This document shows positions 28,432 through 36,183 of a DNA stretch of 64,000 nucleotides, one piece after another (within the stretch, counting starts at the first letter, position 1; each line of letters begins with the position of its first letter). The position numbers were made by a program, and so were the translations under genes. The DNA comes from Streptomyces sp. NBC_00576 (GTDB lineage Bacteria > Actinomycetota > Actinomycetes > Streptomycetales > Streptomycetaceae): the NCBI RefSeq assembly GCF_036345175.1, contig NZ_CP107780.1, forward strand, positions 5,518,001 through 5,582,000, read 5' to 3'. The notes beneath the pieces are model-generated. The model was not told the origin of the DNA. It did not search any database and saw only the letters and a list, made by a program, of their open reading frames with translations.

Positions 28432-30111
28432 ATGACCGACCCCAACTCCGGCCCCGGTGGCAGGGACGCGCTGCTGATCGCGACCGGCACGTACGACGAC
28501 ACAGGACTCAAAGCACTTCGCTCACCGGACCAGGACTGCGCAGGGCTGGTCGACGTGCTTGCCAATCCACTCATCGGGAACTTCCACACCAACCAACTGA
28601 AGGACGCCCGGGCCCATGAGGTGATGCAGGCCGTGGAGCGGTTCTTTCAGAACCGCAGCCGTGGCGATCTTCTCCTCCTCCATGTGTCGTGCCATGGCAT
28701 CAAAGACGACGACGGAAACCTGCACTTCGCCGCGCGGGATACGAACCGCTCCCTTCTGGCCTCCACGGCGATGTCCGCCGCGTTCCTGCGCGAACGGATG
28801 GAGCGCTGCCGTGCTCGGAGCATCGTGGTCCTCCTTGACTGCTGCTATAGCGGAGCCTTCCTGGCCGGGGCCAAGGGCGATGACGTCGTCCACGTGCAGG
28901 ATGAACTCGGCGGCCATGGCCGTGTGGTCCTGACCGCCACCAGCCGCACCGAATACGCCTGGGAGGGCGAGCGCCTGGAGTCCCAGGTGCCACAGCCTTC
29001 GCGCTTCACCGGGGCACTCATCGAGGGGCTGCGGACAGGTGTGGCCGATCGCAACGGCGACGGCCGGATCACCGCCACTGATCTGTATGAGTACGTCTGC
29101 GAGTCACTGCACCGTGCGGGGGTCCGACAGCGGCCGCGGATGTGGGCGGATCTGGACTACCAGGTCACACTCGCCAAGGTGGCAGGGTCATGTCCGCGTA
29201 CACAGGAAGGGCCGCCCCTCTCCGTGGACACGCGCCGTTCGACGGTAACGCCCTCGCCTGGGGCGGACGGGGCGCCAACCCCTGTGCCTTTGGCTGACGG
29301 CTCTGTGCGAGCGGTCCCTGCAGACTCGTCCGGCACCATGAGGGCCCCTTCCGACCGGCCGCAGCCGAGGAAATTGCGGCTGCATGCCCGGCGGGGACAG
29401 GACGTCGTCGTCCCACTGGATCTGGATCTTGCCGAGCTTGTGCGGGGCACCTCCAAAGACATCAGGATCGAGACCATGGTGCGTTGCACTTCGTGCTCGG
29501 GCGGTGGGGCCACGGTTGATCAGGCGGATCAGGCGGATCAGGCGGATCAGGCGGAGCAGGTGGAGCAGGTGTGCACAGCCTGCCGTGGAAACGGCCAGAT
29601 GGTGTGCGCCAAGTACTTGCGGCAGTGCAAGGCTTGCAATGGCTACGGCACCGTCCTGGTGGTCCAGTGCCCATCGTGCGCAGGCGAAGGACGAGTCCGC
29701 TCGCAGCGCACGTTCGCCGTCAGGATTCAGGCCGGTACCGAACACGGCTCCGAGATCAAGCTGGCGGGTGAAGGAGAGGCCGGCTACGGCGGGGGCCCGC
29801 CGGGAAGCCTGTATGTCGAAGTAAGGCAACGCCCCCACCCGGTGCTCAAGCGTCGCGGCGACGATCTCCACTGCACTGTGACTATCCCTCGTGCGATCGC
29901 GATGTCCGGGGGAGTGGTCCCGGTGGAGACTCTGGACGGCACCAAGACGATCCGCATCCCCTGTGGAATTCGGTCCGGTCGAGTGCTCCGCTTGCCGGAC
30001 CGCGGAGTCAAGCATCGCAGCGGTGGTGGCTCGGGTGACCTCCTGGTGCGTGTGAAGGTGGCTCGCTGGTCCTTTCGTCAGGGAGATGCTGTCGAGGAGG
30101 GGCGGCCGTAG
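28432..30111 (+). CDS. Caspase-like protease fused to DnaJ zinc-finger and C-terminal domains
   Basis: 559 residues. Residues about 10-250 are a peptidase C14/metacaspase-type domain with the His in VSCHGIKDDDG (H88) and the nucleophile in LLDCCYSGAF (C138). Just after is a calcium-loop-like DRNGDGRITATD (206-217). A Pro/Ala-rich linker runs to about 315. From 350 to 420 there are four CxxCxGxG units (352, 381, 399, 413), the DnaJ zinc finger, then the DnaJ substrate-binding beta domains to the C terminus (GTEHGSEIKLAGEGEAGYGG, DLHCTVTIPRAIAMSG, RLPDRGVK). There is no J domain. The first zinc unit is separated from the second by an extra DQADQADQA repeat. Family knowledge suggests a protease triggered by, or aimed at, misfolded or bound proteins. 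Confidence 0.9.
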   Translation: MTDPNSGPGGRDALLIATGTYDDTGLKALRSPDQDCAGLVDVLANPLIGNFHTNQLKDARAHEVMQAVERFFQNRSRGDLLLLHVSCHGIKDDDGNLHFAARDTNRSLLASTAMSAAFLRERMERCRARSIVVLLDCCYSGAFLAGAKGDDVVHVQDELGGHGRVVLTATSRTEYAWEGERLESQVPQPSRFTGALIEGLRTGVADRNGDGRITATDLYEYVCESLHRAGVRQRPRMWADLDYQVTLAKVAGSCPRTQEGPPLSVDTRRSTVTPSPGADGAPTPVPLADGSVRAVPADSSGTMRAPSDRPQPRKLRLHARRGQDVVVPLDLDLAELVRGTSKDIRIETMVRCTSCSGGGATVDQADQADQADQAEQVEQVCTACRGNGQMVCAKYLRQCKACNGYGTVLVVQCPSCAGEGRVRSQRTFAVRIQAGTEHGSEIKLAGEGEAGYGGGPPGSLYVEVRQRPHPVLKRRGDDLHCTVTIPRAIAMSGGVVPVETLDGTKTIRIPCGIRSGRVLRLPDRGVKHRSGGGSGDLLVRVKVARWSFRQGDAVEEGRP

Positions 30112-30199
30112 TACCGCGAACCATGGCGAAAGGCGCCCGGATTCGAAGGCTCGATCCGGAAGTTTGGTCCGCCGGATGACCCGCGTCCGCGAGCCCGCG

Positions 30200-30410
30200 T
30201 CATGCGGCCCGCAGGCGGGCGGCGAGCAGGGTGACGTCGTCTTCGGTGAGCCCGTGCACCAGACGTGCGAGCACCGTGTCGAGCACGTCCTCCAGCGGGC
30301 CCTCCACGTCCAGGTTGAGGTCGGTCAGGCGCCGCAGTGAGGCATCGATGTCCATCCGGCGCTGTTCGACCAGACCGTCGGTGTACAGCAGGAGCACCTC
30401 TCCCGGCTGC
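30200..30410 (-). pseudogene. SpoIIE phosphatase C-terminal fragment
   Basis: Minus-strand codons read PGEVLLLYTDGLVEQRRMDID and end EDDVTLLAARLRAA before TGA at 30200. This is the last 70 residues of a PP2C/SpoIIE phosphatase, with the conserved LLLYTDGLVE metal-site strand. It has no upstream catalytic part. At its 5' side it is joined to a PIN-domain fragment in another frame. Confidence 0.75.
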
Positions 30411-30480
30411 CGCGCGCCCGGTCGCCAGCCGACCGTGCGCTGTAGAAGTACTCGAGCTCGGTGATCGGTATCTCGCGAGG
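30408..30480 (-). pseudogene. PIN-domain (VapC-like) toxin fragment
   Basis: Minus-strand codons read PITELEYFYSARSAGDRARG, nearly the same as ITELEFFYSTRSTADRARG in the VapC at 39.2-39.6 kb. The DNA is also close to identical there over about 28 bases. Only this piece remains, fused to the SpoIIE tail. Confidence 0.65.
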
Positions 30481-30566
30481 CTCTTTGTGGGGTGAGAACG
30501 CCGCGGAGATCGATGTCGCCGTGGCCGCCCGGTATTGCCTTTATGTACATCTGCTACATTCATGAC

Positions 30567-30848
30567 ATGAGTGAACCGGTGATCGAATCCATGGCGGATG
30601 TCCGCAGTCACCTCGCTGACGTCATTGATCGCGCCCGGCGGGAGGAAACCCCGACGATCATCACTCGGCGCGGTAAGCAGGAGGCCGTCGTGATCGACAT
30701 CCAGGAGTACCAGCGCCTGCGTGAGATCGCGGAGAACGCCGAGGAGGCGTGGCTCAACCGGCTGGCCGACGAAGCCGAGTCCGAGGGGGCGGAGGGTTCG
30801 GTCTCGCTCGAAGAGATGGCCCGCCTGCTGCGTGCCGATCAGGGCTGA
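30567..30848 (+). CDS. YefM/Phd-type antitoxin
   Basis: 93 residues from the ATG at 30567. The N-terminal DNA-binding domain pattern is clear (MADVRSHLADVIDRARREETPTIITRRGKQEAVVIDIQEYQRLR), followed by an acidic helical tail that should wrap the toxin. An inverted repeat atgta/tacat (about 30543-30559) ends just 7 bases upstream of the start and is a good candidate for its own operator, as such antitoxins repress their promoters. The RelE-like gene follows with 4 bases between. Confidence 0.88.
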   Translation: MSEPVIESMADVRSHLADVIDRARREETPTIITRRGKQEAVVIDIQEYQRLREIAENAEEAWLNRLADEAESEGAEGSVSLEEMARLLRADQG

Positions 30849-30852
30849 CCTG

Positions 30853-31134
30853 ATGGGGTACGTCACGCGCTTCACGCCGCACTGCCAGCGGAGCATGCTC
30901 AAGGTCCCACGCCCGGATGTCCTGCGCATTCTGTACCGCCTCGCCGAACTCCAGAAGGCGCTGGACGTCGGCGACACCGCCTCGTTCGACATCAAAGCCC
31001 TCCAGGGGCACAGCGCCCGCTGGCGGCTCAGGGTCGGCGACTACCGCGTTGTCTACACCGTTGAGGACGGTCAGCTGATCGTGTGGGTCCTGGCCGTCGG
31101 CAACCGCCGCGACATCTACCGCCAAGTTCCGTAG
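30853..31134 (+). CDS. RelE/ParE-type toxin
   Basis: 93 residues. It has the RelE-fold order: a helical hairpin (VPRPDVLRILYRLAELQKAL), then KALQGHSARWRLRVGDYRVVYTVEDGQLIVWVLAVGNRRDIYR, where the basic and tyrosine residues typical of ribosome-dependent mRNA interferases occur (R in WRLRVGDYRVVY, R in GNRRDIY). It is preceded by its antitoxin and looks intact. The C terminus ends a few bases before the first attachment-like sequence. Confidence 0.86.
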   Translation: MGYVTRFTPHCQRSMLKVPRPDVLRILYRLAELQKALDVGDTASFDIKALQGHSARWRLRVGDYRVVYTVEDGQLIVWVLAVGNRRDIYRQVP

Positions 31135-31229
31135 GCCATCCGCGGTGCAGGTTGGTGCCGACTGCCCGCTGGAGGTCGAGGGGCGTGCGCCTGCCCGTTT
31201 GCCGAGATGTTCTGAATGTCGCCTATAAA

Positions 31230-31343
31230 TGCAACCAAAACTGCAACCCACGCACGGCGAAGGGCCCCACCGCGAAAGGTGGGGCCTTTCGACATCGTGC
31301 CCGGCGAGGCGCTGGCGGAGGATACGAGATTCGAATCCGTGAG
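31230..31343. other. Attachment-site-like relic 1 (tRNA-Ser 3' end and hairpin)
   Basis: A direct repeat pair tgcaaccaaaactgcaacc (31230-31248) is followed by a hairpin cgaagggcc ... ggcctttcg (31258-31291). At 31313-31343 comes the minus-strand 3' end of a tRNA-Ser (TGGCGGAGGATACGAGATTC on the plus strand, so CCA, acceptor arm and T arm on the minus strand). Homology with the copies at 39.0 and 59.4 kb breaks inside the T arm, where this copy reads gaatccgtgag. No complete tRNA gene is present. Confidence 0.72.
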
Positions 31344-31404
31344 CTGTCTGTGCTCGCCGACCACGCACCGGATCCGTCCATCGGGCTGGAACGGGCGGCG
31401 GCAG

Positions 31405-31680
31405 AGTGGTACACCCATCTCAGCCTGGATGGCACCGTTATCCGCACTGACCGCGTCGCCGCGGCCCCAATGGCGTGGATCTGTGGTGGTCCGGAAAACA
31501 CGCGGCACGCGCAAGCATCACGGCGAGAACGTCCAGGTCATCTCCGCCTCCGGACGGCTGGCCGCTGCGGGTCTCCACGGTTCGCCCGGGCCGGCACGAT
31601 GCCACCTGCGCCCGCGCCCACGGACTTGTCAACGCCGCTCGGCGATGCCATGGATGCAGGGATCACCCACGGGTTGCCCG
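31405..31680 (+). pseudogene. Decayed IS5-family transposase
   Basis: Pieces in shifting frames match an IS5-type DDE transposase: SLDGTVIRTDRVAA near 31420, DLWWSGKH near 31477, PDGWPLRVSTVRPGR near 31550, and CARAHGLVNA near 31610. It differs from the IS5 fragment at 11.8-12.3 kb, which reads LLDGTLAECDRV. Several frameshifts and no ends mean it is inactive. Confidence 0.65.
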
Positions 31681-31706
31681 TGCCGCACTCGTCTCGATCG
31701 AGAAGC

Positions 31707-32249
31707 TCAATGCCATTCCTCGGGATTGAGAGCGGCAGCGACAAATCCGTCCCCCGTGGTGACGGTCAGGTCAGGCTGTCCGACCCGGCGTGCGACCTTC
31801 TCACGATCGAATTGACGGAATTCGAGAACGAAGTGTTCGGCAATGGCGGGCCGATCCAGGGGGAATCCATCGAGGTCTACCGCCGAATTCGCACGGTCCG
31901 CCCCTTGGCAGAGGACGGATACGAACAGGGGGAAGTGTTCCGCTTCCAGTAGTCGATCCGCATCATGGATGATGCCCACAACCCCGACTCCACCGGTGAC
32001 AGCACCACACAAGTCGTCCAGGCAGTCCACCATGGCGTCCCAGTTTCTTCCAAAATAACCGGGGAACTGCAGGGCTTCCGCGAACGAACGGTAGATTCCC
32101 TGCTCGGTCATCAGATCGCGAGAGTCGAAGTGGCAGACACGCCCGCCTGTCGCCTCCAGCCTCGACAGTTGCCGATGAACCTCGGCCACCCCTTGGGGAA
32201 CGAAGACGACCCAGGGTTCCGAGGTCCCTGTGATGTCGAAACTGGTCAT
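31707..32249 (-). CDS. Barstar-like immunity protein
   Basis: 180 residues from the ATG at 32249; an upstream in-frame TTG lies at 32276. The barstar core is visible as FAEALQFPGYFGRNWDAMVDCLDDL, the helix-plus-acidic segment that plugs the active site of barnase-type RNases, inside a longer protein with N- and C-terminal extensions of about 60 and 70 residues. The gene starts 7 bases after the stop of the Rhs toxin, whose C-terminal tip looks like an RNase of that family. It is therefore the obvious cognate immunity protein. Confidence 0.85.
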   Translation of the reverse strand: MTSFDITGTSEPWVVFVPQGVAEVHRQLSRLEATGGRVCHFDSRDLMTEQGIYRSFAEALQFPGYFGRNWDAMVDCLDDLCGAVTGGVGVVGIIHDADRLLEAEHFPLFVSVLCQGADRANSAVDLDGFPLDRPAIAEHFVLEFRQFDREKVARRVGQPDLTVTTGDGFVAAALNPEEWH

Positions 32250-32256
32250 TCCTGGA

Positions 32257-35200
32257 TCACCCTGTGAATTCGCCAACGTAGTAGAAAGTTCCGTAGTGGT
32301 CCGGCGTGTAATACGCAGGGCCGGGGCCGTCCTTCGGAGTCAAGAGGCGCTCGGGGCCTCTGATTTCCTTGCCACAGCCTGGCGCGCTGCACTGGGGGAG
32401 GTCGACCTTGGCGTTGACGTCCCATTCCTTGTACTTGCCCCCTGGCAGGACGGACTTGTTGTTACCCCAGTTCGCGTTGCCATGGTAGCCGTCGACCTTT
32501 CCGATGCCTCCGGGCCGGGCGTTGACGTTGTTCAGCATGTCCACAGCGTGTTGTGGCGCAGGGCCAGGGAGAAGCCCGAGGCCGTCGGGGCTGCCGGTGT
32601 CGCCGCCGTGCTGATGGCACAAAGGCGCGAGACCCAGCGGGTCGGACCAACTATGGGGGTTGTGAACGTAAGTGACGGGGTTCGGCGCCGGGAGCAGGCC
32701 GAGGGGGTCCGGGCTGGCGTAGCGAGCCGTCTCGGGGTCGTAGTGACGGTGATGGTTGTAGTGGAGACCGGTCTCCTGGTCGTGGTACTGGCCGGGGAAG
32801 CGCAGCGGGGTGTACGCGCTCGCGTCATGGTTCCAGGCGGTGGTTCCCCAGAGAGTGGACCGAGTGTGCCAGGCGACCTCTCCGTCCGGGGAGACCAGTT
32901 CGGTCGGGGTGCCGATGAGATCGGTCACGATGGCGAAGAAGCGCTCGTCGATGGTTTCCTGGGGCGCTTCGGCTGCCCAGATGCGTTCGGCCTGGCTCAG
33001 GGGAGACAGCCCGTCGTGGTCCCAGGTGAGCGTGGTGCGCCCGCCTGTGTCGCCCCGCTCGGTGGTCTGTTCGCACAGCGTGTTGCCGTCCCAGGTGAAG
33101 ACGGTGCGTTCCAGGACAGTCTTCCCGTCGGCGTCGAGACGGAGCTTTCCGGTCCGTCTCCCCAGTGGGTCGTAGGTGTAGCGCCAGCGGCTGCCGTCCG
33201 GTGTGATGACGGCTGTGAGCCGGTCCTCGGCATCCCACTCGTACCGCCAGATGTCGGGTTTGCGGGAGAGCCGGGTCTTGCGGCGCATGACCACTCGGCC
33301 CTGGGCGTCGTGCTCGTAATGAACACCTCCCGCTCGCGTCAGCCGCGTTCCTGCGTATTCGCGCGACCCGGCGGCCTCGTGGCCGGGATGCTTCGCGGGC
33401 CACGCGGCCTCGGTCTGGTTACCCGCGGAGTCGTAGGCGTAGCGCTCGCTCCAGCCCGCCGCGTGCACCGCCGTGACGCGGCCTTGGGTGTCGAGATCGA
33501 AGCGTCGGCTGCCCGTGCGGGAGTCCTGGATTGCTGTGAGGTAGCCGTCGGGGCGGTAGCTGTAGGAGCGCTCTGCGATCCGGTGGTCTCCGGGAGCCGT
33601 GCTCTCCTGCGTGATCAGCCGGTCGAGGCTGTCGTAGCCGCGAGTGAAGGTGAGTGCGCCGTCGATTCGGCGGATGACTTCGCGGTCTGCCGCGTCGTGC
33701 ACGAAGTCGATGGTGTGACCTGCTGTGGCCAGCTGGAAGGTGCGTCCTGCGGCGTCATACGCCCAGTTGCTGCGTGCGCCCGAAGGGGTGGTGCGCAGCG
33801 TCCGGTTGCCGGAGGCGTCGTAGGCGAAGCTCAGGGTTCGGCCGTCGACGGTCTCCCTGATGCGACGGCCGGCCGCGTCGAGTTCCACGTGCAGGCTGCT
33901 GTCCGGGCCGACGGCCCTGGTCAGCGAACCGTTCGCCGTGTACGTGTAGACGGTGGTCGTGCCGTCCGCGTCCTTGGCGGTGATCTGCCCCAGAGCGTCC
34001 CGCTGGTAGCGGATGCTCTGGCCGAGAGCGTTGGTTCGAGTGGCGAGACGGCCCGCCGCGTCGTAGGCATAGCGGGTGGTGCGGCCGTCGAAGTCGGATT
34101 CGGTGAGGAGTTGCCCCGCCGCGTCGTAGGTGTAGCTCCAGGTCAGTCCTTGAGGGTTGGTGACCTGGGCGAGGCGGAGCTCGGCGTCGTGCGTGAAGGT
34201 GACGCGCTCGCCTCCCGGACCGGTGCGTGCGCTGAGCCGGTCGAAGTGGGTGTACTCGAACGTGCTCACCTGACCGACGGCGTCGACGTGGCGGACGCAG
34301 TTGCCCTCGCTGTCGTACTCCCAGCTCTCGCACGACCCGTCCGGGTCGGTGCGGCCGGCGAGCAGGCCCTCGACGGTCCATTCCAGGCAGGTCTCGTGGC
34401 CGAGCGCGTCGGTCACCGCAGTGGTCAGGCCGAAGGCGTTGTACGCGTAGCGCGTGGTGTTGCCGAGGCCGTCGGTCACGGCCAGCGGGAGGCCGGCGGC
34501 GTTGTTCGCATAGGCGGAGGTACGGCCGGATGCGTCCAGGGCCTCGATGAGGCTGCCGTCCGTTCCGCGGATGAAGTGCGTGGTCGCGCCGACGGGGTCG
34601 GTGATGGCGGTGACGTTTCCGCGCTCGTCGTTGGCGTACTGCCAGGAGGAGCCGTCCGACAGGGTTATGGCCGTAGGAAGACGCTGCTCGTCGTAGGCGA
34701 CGCGAACGATCGAGCCGTCGGGCCGAGTCACCTTGACCGGCTGCCCCACCTCGTTGTTCACGAAGGTTGTGCTGTACCCGAGTTGATCCGTTGTCGCGGT
34801 GACGTGCCGATGGGCGTCGTAGGTGGTGGTGACCGTGCCGCCCAGTGGGTCGGTCTCGGCGACGACCAGGCACCGGTCGTCGATGACGAAACGGCGGACG
34901 TTGCCCTCGGCGGTGGTGAGGGTGGTGATGCGGCAGTCGGGCCGGGCGGGATCAGTCTCGTCGTAGGCGAGGGTGATCGTGATGTGCCCGGCCTCGCCGC
35001 CCTCGGCGATGCAGCGGTCCTGGTCGTCGTAGGCGTAGTGGTAGCGGCCCCGGTTCGTGTCCTCCCACGAGGTGACACGCAGTCGCTCGTCGTAGGTGAA
35101 CTTGAGCGGCGGTCCTGCGGAGTTGGTGACCGCGGTGAGGTTGCTGTCGGTGTAGCCGTAGCGCTTGATGACGAGGTCCATGCCGTCTTCGGCCGCCCCG

Positions 35201-36183
35201 GCCAGGCTCAGGGCGGTGACGCGGCCTCCGTCGGTGGTGAGCTTGAGGTGGTAGCCGCCGGAGTGGCGGATCGCAAGGGGGGTGCCGTGCTCGTCGTAGT
35301 CGAAGGTGATCGTGTGCTGGTTGCGGTCGGTGATGCGGGCCAGAAGCGCGATGCCATCGGCGGCGGGGCGGGTGAAATGATGGGTGTGGCCGGTCAGCGG
35401 TTCGTCGATGCGGTAGCCGCCGTCGTCCAGGCGGGTCAGCGGCCGGCGGGGACCGGCCTCGGGTATGACGGGGACTTGCGCACTAGAGGGGTGCGGGTAG
35501 GCGAGGAGCAGGCCGTCCTCGGTGACGAAGACGATGCCGTCCTCGTCGGTTTCGAGGCGTTGGTCGATGGTGGAGGCCCACCCGGGGCCGAACCACCAGC
35601 CGCAGCGGTAGTCGGAGGCGACCCGACGGGTGAACGCCAGCGGCAGCAGGCCCGGCAGCTCCACGTCGGTCTGCGGCAGGTACATGGAGCCGGTGGCCAT
35701 GTCGACGGGGTCGCTGCCTTTGGAGCGGACGAGGTTCTTGGCCCGGTTGTAGGCCCCCTTGGCGCCGTCGGCGACCACGCCGCGGGCGTTCTTGCCCAGG
35801 CCGCGGGCCGCCAGCCCCATACCCTTCAGGCCGCCCTTCATCGCCGCCATGCCCTTGAGGCCCTTGGCGAGTCCGCCGAGGGTGGTCAGGCCCTTCATAC
35901 CGGGTATGCAGTCCAGCGCGGCGAACGCCACATCCCACAGAGAGGCTTGGCCCTTGGCGTATTTGTTGAGCGTATCGGCGAGGACGACCAGCGCGGCGAT
36001 CAGGACGATTGCGCCGAGGATCGGCCCACCGATGATCATCGCGACGATGCCGACAACTGCGACGACAACCTTGCAGACCGTGACGATGGTGTCCCAGTTG
36101 TCGGAGACCCAGTCACCGACCTCCTCGTACCACTTGCGGTTCTGAATGCCCGCGTCGGACGCCTCGTCGAGTTTCCGCTTGGC
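32257..36183 (-). CDS. Rhs/YD-repeat polymorphic toxin, distal part with RNase tip
   Basis: About 1309 residues, reading on in the frame of the N-terminal part at 38112-38741 if the intron is removed. A short membrane-like region (CKVVVAVVGIVAMIIGGPIL, about residues 40-90) is followed by the DUF6531-type start (DPVDMATGSMYLPQTDVELP). Some 20 YD repeats follow, such as YDAAGRL and YDASGNR, then the core end PLGLLPAPNPVTYVHNP with DPLGL. After that the tip has an RNase Sa/barnase look: NKSVLPGG, KYKEWDV, GPERLL, PDHYGTF, carrying candidate catalytic Glu, Arg and His about 56, 30 and 13 residues from the end. The barstar gene follows. Confidence 0.88.
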   Translation of the reverse strand, partial: AKRKLDEASDAGIQNRKWYEEVGDWVSDNWDTIVTVCKVVVAVVGIVAMIIGGPILGAIVLIAALVVLADTLNKYAKGQASLWDVAFAALDCIPGMKGLTTLGGLAKGLKGMAAMKGGLKGMGLAARGLGKNARGVVADGAKGAYNRAKNLVRSKGSDPVDMATGSMYLPQTDVELPGLLPLAFTRRVASDYRCGWWFGPGWASTIDQRLETDEDGIVFVTEDGLLLAYPHPSSAQVPVIPEAGPRRPLTRLDDGGYRIDEPLTGHTHHFTRPAADGIALLARITDRNQHTITFDYDEHGTPLAIRHSGGYHLKLTTDGGRVTALSLAGAAEDGMDLVIKRYGYTDSNLTAVTNSAGPPLKFTYDERLRVTSWEDTNRGRYHYAYDDQDRCIAEGGEAGHITITLAYDETDPARPDCRITTLTTAEGNVRRFVIDDRCLVVAETDPLGGTVTTTYDAHRHVTATTDQLGYSTTFVNNEVGQPVKVTRPDGSIVRVAYDEQRLPTAITLSDGSSWQYANDERGNVTAITDPVGATTHFIRGTDGSLIEALDASGRTSAYANNAAGLPLAVTDGLGNTTRYAYNAFGLTTAVTDALGHETCLEWTVEGLLAGRTDPDGSCESWEYDSEGNCVRHVDAVGQVSTFEYTHFDRLSARTGPGGERVTFTHDAELRLAQVTNPQGLTWSYTYDAAGQLLTESDFDGRTTRYAYDAAGRLATRTNALGQSIRYQRDALGQITAKDADGTTTVYTYTANGSLTRAVGPDSSLHVELDAAGRRIRETVDGRTLSFAYDASGNRTLRTTPSGARSNWAYDAAGRTFQLATAGHTIDFVHDAADREVIRRIDGALTFTRGYDSLDRLITQESTAPGDHRIAERSYSYRPDGYLTAIQDSRTGSRRFDLDTQGRVTAVHAAGWSERYAYDSAGNQTEAAWPAKHPGHEAAGSREYAGTRLTRAGGVHYEHDAQGRVVMRRKTRLSRKPDIWRYEWDAEDRLTAVITPDGSRWRYTYDPLGRRTGKLRLDADGKTVLERTVFTWDGNTLCEQTTERGDTGGRTTLTWDHDGLSPLSQAERIWAAEAPQETIDERFFAIVTDLIGTPTELVSPDGEVAWHTRSTLWGTTAWNHDASAYTPLRFPGQYHDQETGLHYNHHRHYDPETARYASPDPLGLLPAPNPVTYVHNPHSWSDPLGLAPLCHQHGGDTGSPDGLGLLPGPAPQHAVDMLNNVNARPGGIGKVDGYHGNANWGNNKSVLPGGKYKEWDVNAKVDLPQCSAPGCGKEIRGPERLLTPKDGPGPAYYTPDHYGTFYYVGEFTG

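Noticed and set aside
29520..29575. CRISPR array
   Set aside because: The repeat is a 9-base coding tandem repeat without spacers. No repeat-spacer array was seen anywhere in the window.
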